This document shows, in pieces, positions 12,142-24,000 of a stretch of 64,000 bases of DNA (position 1 is its first letter; every line of letters begins with the position of its first letter). This DNA is from Anaspis maculata (lineage: Eukaryota > Arthropoda > Insecta > Coleoptera > Scraptiidae), in NCBI GenBank assembly GCA_949128115.1, contig OX421966.1, positions 52,077,416 through 52,141,415 on the forward strand, written 5' to 3'. The notes beneath the pieces are model-generated. The model was not told where the DNA came from. It saw nothing but the letters and a program-made list of their open reading frames with translations, and made no database searches. The position numbers and the translations under genes were made by a program.

Positions 12142-12273
12142 GTGCTATTCTGTAAAAAATAACATTCCATAAACGCTCTGTTATGTAAAAATTCGCGTCG
12201 GTCATTGGCTGTTGCCTAGATAATAACAACGTAACAGAGCCTTTATGGTATGTTATTTTTTAGAGAATAGCAC
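12142..12273. mobile_element. MITE family B, copy 1 (132 bp)
   Basis: The left end GTGCTATTCTGTAAAAAATA and the right end TATTTTTTAGAGAATAGCAC are near-perfect inverted repeats, and the inner parts (CATAAACGCTCTGTTA / AACAGAGCCTTTATGG) continue the pairing. A second copy in opposite orientation lies at 21445-21581. Non-coding and hairpin-like, so probably a non-autonomous DNA transposon. Confidence 0.85.
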
Positions 12274-12327
12274 CATATAGCTCGGATTATGGACTGCAAT
12301 ATTGCAAAGTGAGGAAGTTCGCAAATA

Positions 12328-12451
12328 TACCATGCGTTCAACAAAATTCGGAATTGAGGTAGGCTGTGACCTGGTCAAATTTCAGGATGTCAAGCTGCTT
12401 TCGGCCAGAGCACAGCCTACCCCAATTCCGAATTTTGTTGATCGCATGGTA
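12328..12451. mobile_element. MITE family A, copy 1 (124 bp)
   Basis: The ends TACCATGCG and CGCATGGTA begin arms of about 40 bases that pair almost perfectly (...CAAAATTCGGAATTGAGG... with its complement). An almost identical 124 bp copy lies at 36309-36432, differing at about two positions. Such close identity implies recent movement of this tiny family. Confidence 0.9.
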
Positions 12452-15400
12452 CAATAGCCATACTGACAACGTGCGTGAAACATTCTTATACACTTTTGAC
12501 ATCAGTTCCTAGTAACTGTCAGTATTGTCACTTTTATAGTTTATTGAAGAAAAAAAAAAACTAAAGCGGTAAGTCATATAGAAAATTGGAAAAATATTCG
12601 AAAAAATACGTGTAAGTATATTTAGTTACTATAACTTCAAAGGTCCTGATTTTTCAAGACTTTCACGAGCAAGATTAAGCTAGGAGACATTCGTTTGCAC
12701 GTCATTGAGGCCACGTTGGATAAAAAATCCCAATGCTGCGAGTACCAAGGTAAAAGGGACAGGTTAGACGTGGGACTCGTACGATTGAATAAATCAAAAC
12801 ATTCTAAGGACATCACCGTCCCAGACTTGGGTTACGACATTATGCGATTTAATTCATTATGTGTGTAAACGGGCGAAGAAATCAATATCAAAGTCGTAAA
12901 TGTAGAAATCGTCGGAGTAAAAATCAATGTAGGACGGACGACTGTGGACGGACGTTATGAAGCTTTGTTTTTTTACGATTCCTTAATGAATCGAACGAAT
13001 TTTATGGAGAAATCATTATTGTGGCGGCTAATCAAGCAACAGTCTCTTGTAAGTCATAAAACTGTCAAATAATATCTATACCTACCTTGCCAGCCATGAT
13101 GTAAAATCCGGTTCCTCTACACATAATCAGGTAGTCAGCTCACGTTGTTACTATGGCTACTCAAAACTGATGTATATACGGTAAAAATCGATCGCTACGT
13201 CATATCAGCCTGTCAAATTTCCATATGACCAACTGTTAAAAAGTTGCAAAGATTCCGACGGAAGTGCTTTTCTGACCGGAGGTAATTTGCCTGATGTTCG
13301 TGATCGCTAAAAATCTCGCCCCTTGTAATTTTCATTTTACCACGCGGACAGCCCATCATTATCGTACCTTTCCGTGCCCTTCATCAAAATTGATGAGTGC
13401 AACGCGTTGGTACACAAAAAAAGTTTTGTTCCGTACAACAATGTTGTAAGTAGCCCTGCGTCGCATCCATATCGATGAGCTTGCTCAGAAATATTAACTT
13501 TTTGAGAATCAGTGAGCGACCTTGGACGTATATGGGAGGCGCCTTTTTTTTTCTTCACAAATTCGTCTTCGATTTATTCAGATTCTAGTGAGCCTTGAGA
13601 TTTTTCCTCGGATTTTTCCGCATCGTAAACAATCAAGTTGCTATTGATATGGATTTCGCTTGTCATTGAGAAATCTGGGTGTACTGTGTATACCAGCAGC
13701 AGTCGAGGCTATGGGGTATCAGTTTCTCAGACGCACTGACCAAAAGAGCCGGGAGATCCAGTCCAACTGCTTTTTTTTTCGTGGTGCACATGGCTCGAGG
13801 ACCGACCGGTAACAGTTTTAATGTAGAAACCCACGAGTCAGGTTTTCAGCTTTTACCAATGCAACCAGATTTCATCGACACCCAACGTAAAAGGGTCACA
13901 TATAATTTGAGTTATGTAAAAACGATGGTAAAAGACCAGAAGCTCTGAATCTCTAAAATGCGTAATCAGTGTCTTGGTGCAGATCCAAAGGTTAACGACT
14001 TTTATAAATCGGCACATATACCGTGTGTATCAATGTATGTATCATCATAAGAAAGCTTTCTGGGTGTGTTCGCTACTGCTGTTACCACACTATAGTCACA
14101 GAATCTATAGTTGTGTTAGTGTATAAATCCCGGTATAAATGATAACGCAAAATCTTGGTGAGCCGTGGAAAACTGAAATTAGTCTGCAAATGTCAACGTA
14201 TGGGATTGACATTTTGAAATGTCCATAATAAAGCCGGCTGTGATTTGAGGCAACATGAACTTCTCCCTTGTTGTCACAAATTGCTTGCCAACAGCGATTC
14301 AATGGAACAAAGTAAAAGTAAATAAAATGTCGGTCCGTTTAAATAATAATAATCCTTTCAGACGTTACGGCACCGAGCAAGGACGAAACGTATAAAATGC
14401 CTCGTAAATACTTTATGGCCTCTTGGAAATTGTACGTCAATTAAGGATATACCTTCGATCTCCCCCACATCATTCGATGTACTACTGTCGATACTCGATA
14501 ATTCGTACTTGTGACAGTGGTAGGGCGGTCGGTGGTGGTGGTGGATTCGGGTGTTACCGCCTTGTATTGATAGTTGAGCTGATCTAGCTAAAAATGTCAC
14601 GTTGACAGTTTTCCGCGTTGCGCTCTAGATTTTAAAGTTACGACATCCAGTACCTAGTAAAGTGGATCCTTGAGAGAGCCAGGAACGGCACGTCCTGACC
14701 TTTCCATATTCAGACACGCGGTGAACTATGATGATAATCATCGCCCATTGTAAATAATATGCTAAAAAGAGCTGGGCAGACGCGTGGTCGGGTACATAGG
14801 TTCGTTCGTCTATTTTTGTACGGGTGCACGTCCACGGGCCATTCCATTATTTATAAACTTTACGTTTTACAAGTCCCCTGGTGATGGCGCCCCCCTGGCC
14901 CCCTCACCCCACTCCTGATGTATTATCCTCTGGCTGCCCGGTTATGGCTTGACATAAATTACGCCCAAGCGATGACATGCCGTGGGCATATCCATACGAA
15001 TTCGAACAAAACGTTCTGGTGGTGGTGCCAGATTAAAAAATTCCGTATGTATACTTCCTCGCGAAAAAAAATTGCCACTTCTTGTTCAGAAAACACCAGA
15101 GACACGATAATGATGATGATGGGCTGCGTACACCTGACATGCCACGGGCATGGTCCTTGAGAATGATGGCAAAAAGGTCTTCTCCCCATCATCTCTCGCG
15201 TCCGTCGGCCGGCGAGGCGAGATGGCGGCCGCAAATTAAATAAAAGTGGTTTCGCCGGGCGAATTAGATCCGGCATGGAGTAAAAAGATGATTAAAGGTT
15301 GAGAAAAACGTATCGAATGCAGTAACGGCGCGAGGAATGGGCATGGGGCTTTTTTCCGATGACATCGCAGTCACGGTCGGACGGATCGAAGCTTTTGTAC

Positions 15401-15594
15401 ATTGCAGAGATACACTCGTGCAAGTTTTGTAATCAAGAAATTGTGCTGTTGCACTCTGCAAAACCTCTGATTTGTTTTGCAAAACTTGGCTCGTTCCCTG
15501 CTGCGATTAATTCTGAACAGAGTTTTAACGTTGTCTCTCTTCAATCTCTTCTTGCCATTATTCTGTTTTCAGCGTGACCGTTTGGTAAGTTACC
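12452..15594. other. Unassigned non-coding stretch
   Basis: No frame here looks like a known protein. A short GGT/GGTGGT tract lies near 14530, an ATG-rich tract near 15110 and a C-rich tract near 14885-14910. A modest rise in GC content occurs at 15180-15260. No paired repeat was found. Confidence 0.5.
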
Positions 15595-15905
15595 TCCCTT
15601 CTAGCCGTATGAATGCCATGATCGTCATGGCACCATGTTGACATACCTCTCCTTTCGTCGACATCCTCTCCTTCTGTCGACATTTTTCTAAAAGTTCCTC
15701 TCTTTCTGTCGCCAGTTGAAATTTTTTCTTTCTTTAGGGCCATGTTCTTGTCACATGAAACGAGTAACTCAATCTGTAGGCATTGACTGGCATTGAAGCG
15801 AGCATTGAACTTGTTTGTTGTTTCTCCCTTTGAAAAATCATGTCTTTTTGTCGCTCATTTTGGTTGAAATACCTCCCTTTCTGTCACCATTTTTGTTGAA
15901 TCTAA
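15595..15905. repeat. Degenerate pyrimidine-rich minisatellite
   Basis: An irregular series of CCTC(T)CC.TTCTGTCG.CATTTTT units recurs at about 15650, 15670, 15700 and 15870, with spacings of about 20-35 bases and much divergence. It looks like an eroded tandem array. No coding role. Confidence 0.5.
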
Positions 15906-16250
15906 AATCTAACAATTGTTCGGTACACAATGAAGTCCTTTCCTCTCAAGTCTCGAGCGTCTTTCCTTCTGTAGTCGAGCTCCTGCGATTGTCCAAGATC
16001 TCCTCCTCATAAGCTATTTTTGTTGAAATAAGTAAGGTCTTCTAATATAGCAAACTTTGCTTGTTGTCATTTTGGAGCGTTTCACCAGTTTTGTTACCAT
16101 AATATTTCTGATGCAATTCGTTTTCATCGTTGTATTGGATCCTGTGGCCATTTTGAAAAATTTCTGAACTTCTTGCTGATAGTTCAAATGCCTCTACTTT
16201 TGTCGCAATTTTGGTTGAGACCGCTACGTTACCCAGTTCCTCCATATCCT

Positions 16251-16313
16251 CCTCAGGTCCTTCAACACGGTCCTAGATTCTTTCAACACCGTCCTCAGTT
16301 TCACCAACATCGT
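16251..16313. repeat. Three 21 bp tandem units
   Basis: Units starting at 16251, 16272 and 16293 share the pattern CCT.AG.T.(C/T)TTCAACAC.GT. Because 21 is a multiple of three they read in the plus frame as repeated FFQHRPQ-like peptides within a 79-codon frame (16173-16412). I see no splice-bounded exon or homology, so I treat this as a small tandem repeat rather than a gene. Confidence 0.6.
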
Positions 16314-18402
16314 CCCAACCCAAGTTCATTTAACAAAGTCTACTACCGTGATACTGCGTTTTACAGGAGAAAACTTGAACTGGTTGCTATCAAAATTAAA
16401 CTGCGAAGCTAAGAACCAATTAACCAAGCAAACAAGTTTGTTATTCCAATTGAAAAATTCCTTGTGAAGTTACGTTTAATCATGTTTCAAATCTTTTTCC
16501 TTAAAAATAATAGAATAATAGAGCACAATACTTTGACCGCGGAACCGTTCTACCTACCTGCATTTGAGAGTATATTTTGCCTTACCTTTTTGTTTTAGGG
16601 TTTTTTCAGTTTTTTTTTATTTTACATTTTTGCTTGAAAATAAAGTATTATGGAGGGGGAGAGGAGAACGCTAATTTGCCTCGTGCTTTAAGCGCAATTT
16701 ATTTACCCGTGATCGGCAAAAGTTGATACGGAGTGACCGTGTCTCGGCGTTGTTGGGGTCAGTACAGAAACCAATAATTTGCTTCCGCAAACGCATTATA
16801 ATTCAAAGTACCCACATTATTTGACAGCTCCACGTAAATTTGACATGCAATCTTCAGGCTACAGTGTTGTTCCATAATGAAGAACGAAGTCGGAGACTAG
16901 AAAAAATTGCCTAAGAACCAAAAGAACTTTAAAAATCTACGTCTAAAACAGTCCCGTTTAAAACAGTCCATGTTAAGACAACCAAAACGTGTTTCATAAT
17001 TCATAAACAACCATGACAGCCCAAACGTCAAAAGTATTGTTAACGTTTTGCAAAGCACTCTAGCAGATTTCAGTTGACCGGAATGGAAAGAAAGCACGTT
17101 TATGTGTGAGAAATTGAAGTCAGGATCAAACACTGCGCCAATAAACAAATCGTAAAAACTTCTGCACAAAAATATTCCAACGCGCACACACTCGCAAACG
17201 GTGGTTGAGCTTAGGCCTTGCGCGGGGCGATAAGACACCGCGATAAGAGGACAAGGTTACGTTCAGGAACGAATAAAATATGGATAATTAACTCCGAACG
17301 TTTCGTTCCCGATCATAAATAATTACACATGATTACGGCTACATATTATTCTTTTGCGGTAAGTGGGTATACACGCCGCAATTATTGAAATATTTTTCTT
17401 ATTGTATTTATAATGGAGGAAATACCACCTCTTCGGTTCTTCCTATAGCATCAACATCATCATCATCAAAGCCACAGCACACACAATACTTATAAAAGCA
17501 ACGTTATTTTTCTCGCGGTCTGAACTCCACCATGCACTCAAGTAAAATGTATGGGAATATGCACGATGTTACAACGCCGCGCTCAACCCGGCAACGCTGA
17601 TGTTATGTAAGCAGCTGTGCCAGGTCGCGTGACGTCACGCCATCATATAAAATACCAGCTAGACCTGCTAGTAGTTCGTGGAGCTCGTACAGAACTGCCA
17701 ACCTGGCCGGTCCAAGTTGATGCCAACTCGATTGTGTTCGCCGTAGTAGTACTACTACAACACCTACTGCGATCCGATTTTTACGCCTTTCAGTGGCCAG
17801 TTTTAGCAGGCGATGTTCAAATCAGTGCTCACTACGATTTTAATTTATTCACCATGAATGCTTGACGTTGGCAAAATACTTTGTGCAAAACATTTTGGTT
17901 ATCTCTATTGTTTGTGACAAATGTCCAAAGTTCGAGTATGGTATTAGTTTGAACATACAGAGTGTATCACTTACGGGCGGGCATAAATAAAGCGCAATTA
18001 AAAAAAAAGAATTCCCACAGACCTCGCTTGTCATCCGCAGATGGCTCCGCGACATGCAAATCTAATAATAATGACGTTCCGTGCCAAAAACTTCACGTTT
18101 CGGAACTTCCAAGCGTTATTTTTAGCCGAGCCAACTCTGATTGCGCATACAAGCGCGCTCCCCACACGACCTAATGCATGATAAATTGCGGCGAAAGTTT
18201 TAAGTAATAATTATTGTGCACTTATGTACCAACCCAAGAACAAGAATTCCCAACCCAGCACCCACCAACGCCGCCTCGAATTTCCACACACACACAACAC
18301 ACACATTGGGTGGTATGAATAAAACGAAGTAATTGCTACTACTTCGATCTTGTAGAAGTGAGTTTTCCGTGGCAACTCTTCCAAAATCATAGTAGTATAA
18401 TA
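16314..18402. other. Unassigned non-coding stretch
   Basis: A minus frame of 113 codons at 16897-17238 has a hydrophobic, Phe-rich translation but no recognisable domain, and the region is AT-rich. A CATCAT tract lies near 17455. Nothing else can be supported. Confidence 0.5.
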
Positions 18403-18530
18403 GTACGTACAACCCTACTAACCCTAGTGTTATTCTAGTTGGCTGGGAGCGCGCCACGCGACGCATTTGAATGAGGGATATTCGGGAACTCATAGCTCAC
18501 TAGAATCACACAAGGGTTGAACGTACTGTA
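18403..18530. repeat. Hairpin related to the 22609-23518 element ends
   Basis: The left arm around 18403-18446 (TAGTACGT.CAACCCT...ATTCTAGTTGGCTGGG) pairs with the right arm around 18490-18530 (CACTAGAATCACA.AAGGGTTGAACGTACT). Both resemble the ends of the element at 22609-23518. It is probably an internally deleted relative. Confidence 0.5.
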
Positions 18531-18810
18531 GCATCTAATTCGTATTATGCATACCAACCATCACAAAGCCTGCTTGACAGCAAACTACAAGCATTGTACT
18601 TGTACAAACTATCGGAAGCCGCAATTGTTTCATTTGGTTGAATGAGGGAAATTCGGGAAATCATAGCTCACTAGAATCACACTGGGGTTGAACGTACTAT
18701 AGCATCTAATTCGTATTATGCATACCAAACATCACAAAGCCTGCTTGACAGTAAACTGCAAACATTGCACTTGTACAAACTATCGGAAGCCGCAATTTTC
18801 TCATTTGGTT
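18469..18810. repeat. Tandem duplication, 171 bp period
   Basis: The segment 18469-18639 is repeated at 18640-18810 with about 90% identity: GAATGAGGGA.ATTCGGGAA, AATTCGTATTATGCATACCA and TATCGGAAGCCGCAATT appear in both. Two copies only. The first copy overlaps the right arm of the hairpin at 18403-18530. Confidence 0.85.
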
Positions 18811-19913
18811 ATGCTTAATACCCATACTCAGTCTGGTAACCTTGGATTGGCACAAGAAAAAATCACGCTTTACACAAATAAAGGGAGATATTACAGAGAG
18901 AAACAAGATAACCTTACTCCAATTTATGTCCATGCATGACTGGGTCCGCCATAATGGCGCGCGGGATTGCATGAAGAGAAGGGGGGATTCTTCTTTGTAT
19001 GCAGTTTTTTTTGCTCGTTTTTCTCTCAAGCAAAGATTCTGCCGTCCGTCAGGTCACCCCGGTAAAAATGTTCCAGACAATGGAATGAACGAACCACGAT
19101 CAAGTGCAGACACACTTTCACGTTCAATTTAATGAGCATGAATGACACATGCGGAAAGCTGGGGCTGCGTCAAAACTGTATCTACATGAAAACAAAGAGA
19201 ATACAGAACAAAATCTCCAGAGAAAGCCGAGCAGTGCCCACTGCTCCATGCCCTTATATGAAACGACACTATGTCATTGTATGATTATTATTGAAATAAA
19301 ATGAAAACAACGTGGCGTTACACTTTTCATATACTTTGTGGGCGTTTGTGCACATTATACCAGTCAGTGCCACAGTCATACATCAAACACGTATCGGGAC
19401 ACGTGTCCGCTGTAAAAAATAGCGCATAATTGGCGCAAATTACCGATAGTTATGTGTGATGCAGAAAAAAGTAACACCGGTTGCAAAAATACAAATACAT
19501 TACTCTTTAGCAGACGCCGGGAAGCCGAGAATAGACGTAAAATGTGGGTGTTTATAGTTGTATCTCGTTTAGAAATCTTGGGAAATTTGAATAAGAATTT
19601 GTACTTATGCAGAAAAAAAACCACAATTTAGCTTTTGCTAGGGTGGTTGCTGCACGGCTTCCATACTTAGCTGTTTTCGAGAGCATATTGCGTTGTCACT
19701 GACGCACTGATTGCCTCGTTTTACGGCAATTGTTGCAAATCTACTTATCTTTGGCAGCGTTATTTCGAAAGTACTACCTCCATGCTTGTATGCAGCCTGT
19801 GGGCTATTCTATTCAGTGCTGTAAAATCAACCCTCCATCTTAGCAGCTTATCCTCGCAGAAATCAACTACAACTACGATCAATATGGAGTCAATATCCGA
19901 CAGGCAATCTCTC
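18811..19913. other. Unassigned non-coding stretch
   Basis: Overlapping frames of about 75-107 codons occur on both strands at 18706-19132 without recognisable motifs. No repeat pairs were found up to the foldback element at 19914. Confidence 0.5.
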
Positions 19914-20850
19914 GATTGCCGATTGCGATTTCCATTTCGTTTGTTGCGTTAACTAGCTTAGTCTTTCCGTAACCTATCTTATAATAGTGAATGTTGAGAA
20001 AATAATTTTCATGTAAATTTTCTACAGGGTAATACGTAAAAGGTGCAAAATTGCAACGACTTCATCGTACCCCCATTTTTCAAAAATATATTTTTTTAAT
20101 TTTCTAATACAAAAATTATGAAGTGTGGTGTCTTATCTCGAAACGGTTTTGGAATTTCCCGGATTGGAAGTCTCACATTAAAGATATAAATTTTTATGTT
20201 GAATGTTGCAGATTTACTCGACTCAGGCATCGCATCGCACAAGCACAAAAAGTGTAACGTCTAGGGGGCTTTACTTCACTCGGACACTGAAGTTTCACAT
20301 CGCTACCATGTTCAGGGGATTAAATCTGCAAATAGAACATGTTCCATATCTAAAATTCTGATGAAATTCTGACGAAAAACAACGTACGAAAAACAGGCAG
20401 GGACAACCACTTAAAAAAGTGCCCCCTGCTTCGCCCCACACCAAATATTCGGGTTGTGTTGAGAGTGAAATTGTCTTGGACTGTTGTACGAACAATCTTG
20501 CTCCATGTCAAAATCCATTCATCAAAAGTGACTTAATTTCGCCTGCCAACAAGGCTAATCTGTAACATTCAAAATAAAAATTTATATCTTCGATGTTAGA
20601 CTTCCAATCCGGATAATTCCAAAACTGTTTCGAGGTAAGACACCACACTTCATGATTTTTGTATTAGAATACATAAAAAAAAATTCGGCAAATGTGGGAA
20701 CGATGAAGTCGGTACAATGTTGCAGCCTTCTATGTATCACCCTGTAGAAATTTTACATGAAGTTTCTCAACACTCACTTTCACAGAATAGGTCACGGAAG
20801 CATTAGGCTAATTAACATAATGAACAAAACGGAAATCGCATCCGGCAGTC
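19914..20850. mobile_element. 937 bp foldback element with ~300 bp arms
   Basis: The left arm 19914-20214 and right arm 20557-20850 are inverted copies at roughly 75-80% identity. Paired landmarks are GATGCGATTTCC-type outer ends, CTACAGGGT.ATAC, GAAGTGTGGTGTCTTA, and the inner AAATTTTTAT...GAATGTT. The 340-base centre (20215-20556) is unpaired and non-coding. No transposase is present. The level of arm divergence suggests an old insertion. Exact ends are uncertain by 10-20 bases. Confidence 0.8.
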
Positions 20851-21444
20851 GGAAGTTATTGGTCTTCAAAGCCGAACCATTTTTCCGATACCGACAACTT
20901 CGTTGATCAGCAGTTTAGTAAACTACCTCCTCTCATAATACTGCCTCTATCCGTACACATGAATACATTGCTGTGAAATTGGCCATCCAAACCTTTTGAA
21001 ATGATCAAAATTTGCTTTGGTTCTGTACCTCGTTCTGTACTGAAGAGAGTGTCTCCTCACCTCGTGTGGGGATTGCTATAAAAATGCTTGTTTGTCATTC
21101 TGTGGGATTTATTTGAATTTATGGGATATATCGCAAAATTGCCCTTCTACAGCGTCAAAATGCACTAAGTACATTTCATTCGTGTATCTATTACTGGATA
21201 ATGGAAAGACCTTGCCAATTCCAGTTTGCAAATGTCCCTCAAAACTGCTTCCCTTCACTTCAATTTTGGACAGCCTCCCCTCGTGCGCCGTTATTCCAAA
21301 AAGGCATCCCTATTTCAACTTTTCGAACTATCACCGCAAATCTACTTCCCTTTCGGAACTTCAATTCGAAAATAAGAAATAAGATTTCCATTTTTCTGTA
21401 TAGTGAAATTTTGCCAAATGTTACACGATAGTTTGAAATTAATG
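20851..21444. other. Unassigned stretch between elements
   Basis: Holds a 96-codon plus frame at 21092-21382 with no recognisable motif, overlapped by a second frame at 21201. Nothing else is apparent. Confidence 0.45.
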
Positions 21445-21581
21445 GTGCGATTCTCTAAAAAATTACATTCCATAAAGGCTCTGTTACGTTGTTATTACCT
21501 AGGCAACAGCCAATGGCCGACACGAATTTTTTACATTAATAACAGAGCGTTTATGGAATTTTATTTTTTACAGAATAGCAC
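21445..21581. mobile_element. MITE family B, copy 2 (137 bp, inverted)
   Basis: Reverse complement of the element at 12142-12273 with about 88-90% identity. The ends GTGCGATTCTCTAAAAAATT and ACAGAATAGCAC form the terminal inverted repeat, and the centre ACCTAGGCAACAGCCAATGG matches the other copy's complement. Confidence 0.85.
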
Positions 21582-21689
21582 AATAAATTTGGCAGGTTCT
21601 GGTGAATTAAAGTGCCGCTGACACAGATATCAAATGGCATGAAGAGATTTTGAGGCAGTGACATTTGTTTGACAAATTAATTTGAAGAC

Positions 21690-22450
21690 TTTTCTACTAA
21701 ATTTTAATTGAACATTCTAGATTTGACTAGTTTGAAATGCTAGTTTGACAGACGTTAGTGTTTTTATTGGTGTCGTGTGATTGTTTCGTTGTTTTGAAAT
21801 GCTATTTTTGCAAATTTTGATTTTAGTGGCTCAGTGACTCTACAGTCAGTGACAGTGACAGTGTGGTTATATTTGATAGTCAGATTTAGTGATCTTCAGT
21901 CTTCAAGTACCTAAATATTGTGAACCATTTTCGTGAATGAAAAATAGATTTTAGCCAGTTTTAGTGGTTCCGAGACACTTGAAATTCTTTTTCAATTATT
22001 GTGGTACTTTTCTTTAATTTAGTCTTTTGACAATTTTGACAGTTCAATGAATATTTTAAGCCTATTTTGTACAGATTTCACCAGTTTTCGTAATATTTTA
22101 GCAGGTTTTCATAGATTTAAGCAGAACAGGACACAATTTACGGTTTACCGTTACGGTTACCGTACCTGAAGGTCTTAGTTTAGTGATTTGAAATGCTGCT
22201 TTTTGACAGATTTTAGTGTCTAGCCTCAGGCTTCACCAAAGCAAAGCTGTGTTAGTTCAACTAACACGCTGTTAGTGGAATTTCGTTTGGGTAATTTCAG
22301 TTGGTTGGCGACAGAACTGTGTAGTTAGTGTTAATACTATCTCAACTTTTTTTGTGCAGTCCTTCCTAGTGATGTTCAGTAACTGTTTCAACAACCTTCA
22401 ATGATTTCAAGTGATAGCTTGACAGATTTTAGTTTAGTGTTTTGGAATAT
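21690..22450. repeat. Region of degenerate repeats (TTTGAAATGCT...GACAGATTTTAGTG)
   Basis: The phrases TTTGAAATGCT and TTGACAGATTTTAGTG (or close variants) recur at about 21735, 21797, 22186, 22203 and 22422, with TTTTAGTGGCTC / TTTTAGTGGTTCC and CAGTGACAGTGACAGTG between. The spacing is irregular, so this is either an old eroded tandem array or a composite of short repeats. Non-coding. Confidence 0.45.
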
Positions 22451-22608
22451 AAGCTTAACAGAATTCCCATCGGCGTCTTTACGCTGGTCTTTGCCTTTTC
22501 TGCGGGTGTGTTGCTGCAGGCGCTCAACGTGGTTGTCAATTTTTCGGGGTTTAATTTACAACGGTTCATTTCAATAACTTTGCACACTACTCCACTATTT
22601 AAATTCGC

Positions 22609-23518
22609 TAGTATAGTAGGTTCACTTGTACTGTGACTCTAGTTGGCTGGGCAGATTTTCTACTTTAGCAGTGTAGGCTTGCCGCCTTTTCACCTGGTGT
22701 GAAACTGAAGTCATATTTCTCATCAAATTGATATTAAAATCTTGAAAAACTGATCTTGTCATACGTGGAAATGCAACTAGAGGGGCGCAGAGCTGTATTA
22801 CCGTCATTTAGACACCAGAACCTTACGGGGCCGCCTTCAATTTTAGTCATCTTGACGGCGGCCATTCAAGGCCGACAAAAACTCGTCCCGCAAAGCTCCA
22901 AAACGAAAGCAAAATGCAAACTGAAGCTACTCACATGAATTTCGGTCCAATACGCAACTTTGAGCGGCTGGGTTTTTTGAAATTTGGTTTAATTAACTTT
23001 CTACACCTAAATCCTGCTGCAACAGCAGGCCTGCTGGAGTGTTCCTTGTCTTGCCAATTGTCCTTCATGCTTTGGCGTGTTTTTTCGACTGCAAGAGGTG
23101 AAAGGATTGATGATTCCATGGGACCCCTTTTTTGGACGAAGGCCTAGTATTTTTTTAGTTTGAATCAACCTAAAGTTGAACCGGCTTCGAGAGGTTAGAC
23201 CTATTTTTGACACCTGTCAAATGTCAAAGCTGCTTTGATTTATTTGTTCATTGGTGAAAATTAAAAACAGGTCGAAAAATTACTACATTTAGCAATAAAG
23301 TGGAAAAAAGCGTCAGATATCACGTCCCGCAAAAATATTCCGTCTATCTGCAGAGGAAATGTGTGAAAAATGTGCTCCAAAAGTGGTCCGAACGACGAAC
23401 GCTAAGTGAAGCCAGAGCAGCCAAACGCAAAGTTTCGGGGATTTTATTTCAGATTTGGAAACTTGAAAACAAAATCTCACAGCCGACTAGAATCACGGTA
23501 CAAGTGAACATACTATAA
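22609..23518. mobile_element. ~910 bp element with ~50 bp terminal inverted repeats
   Basis: The left end AGTATAGTAGGTTCACTTGT..TGTGA.TCTAGTTGGCTG (22609-22650) is the inverted copy of the right end (23476-23518, CAGCCGACTAGAATCACGG and onward). The match is about 85% over 40-50 bases. Small frames inside (23007-23213 minus, 23300-23518 plus, up to 72 codons) do not resemble transposases. Related ends occur at 18403-18530, so this is a family. Ends are approximate. Confidence 0.65.
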
Positions 23519-23929
23519 AACTGTTTCCTTCAATAATAATGATAATTCAAACTTCATGAATGGCGGAAAGCTCCAATCATATAAATAACACTCAATATAA
23601 GACGAAAATAAACGTCTTCCAGAAATTCTAACGCGCCTGACAGGTGGATGCATCATCAATATTGGCGCTCTGTATTTTTGTCTGGCAGTTGTTTCTTTCC
23701 TTTTCTCAATACACACACTTACTTTACAGACGTGGTTCTATTTTGTTGTTCTCGATTGTCCCGTGCCAAGTGATTTTGGTTCTTTACCAATTCTTCCTGG
23801 AAACGTGTAGTTAGCAGCTTTACGTTATGACCATTCTGTTGAAAAAAGTGTAAATCCCTGCGTAACATCTACGACATTCGTTTCGGGCGTGTAAGGCCTC
23901 ATCACAGACAAGTATTATTGAAATCAGGG

Positions 23930-24000
23930 GGCGATGGGATCCGAACCGGGAGCTGTCGCACCGCAAGCAGTCACCCGATCGCTTGCCACACAGGTCGTCT
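23930..24000 (-). repeat. tRNA-derived SINE head
   Basis: On the minus strand the sequence reads TGTGGCAAGCGATCGGGTGA (A-box-like), then a GTGCGACAGCTCCC stretch, then GGTTCGGATCC at 23938-23948, which fits the polymerase III B-box. A-box to B-box spacing is tRNA-like, but it does not fold as an intact tRNA with a clear anticodon stem, so a tRNA-derived SINE is more likely than a tRNA gene. A probable unrelated body follows at 23880-23930 (minus strand downstream). A truncated relative lies at 700-770. Confidence 0.55.

Noticed and set aside
14918..15276. Overlapping 80- and 105-codon frames on opposite strands
   Set aside because: Mutually overlapping, no motif, no splice context.
23930..24000. 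Intact tRNA gene
   Set aside because: A- and B-box-like blocks are present, but acceptor, D and anticodon stems do not pair convincingly, so a SINE is the better reading.
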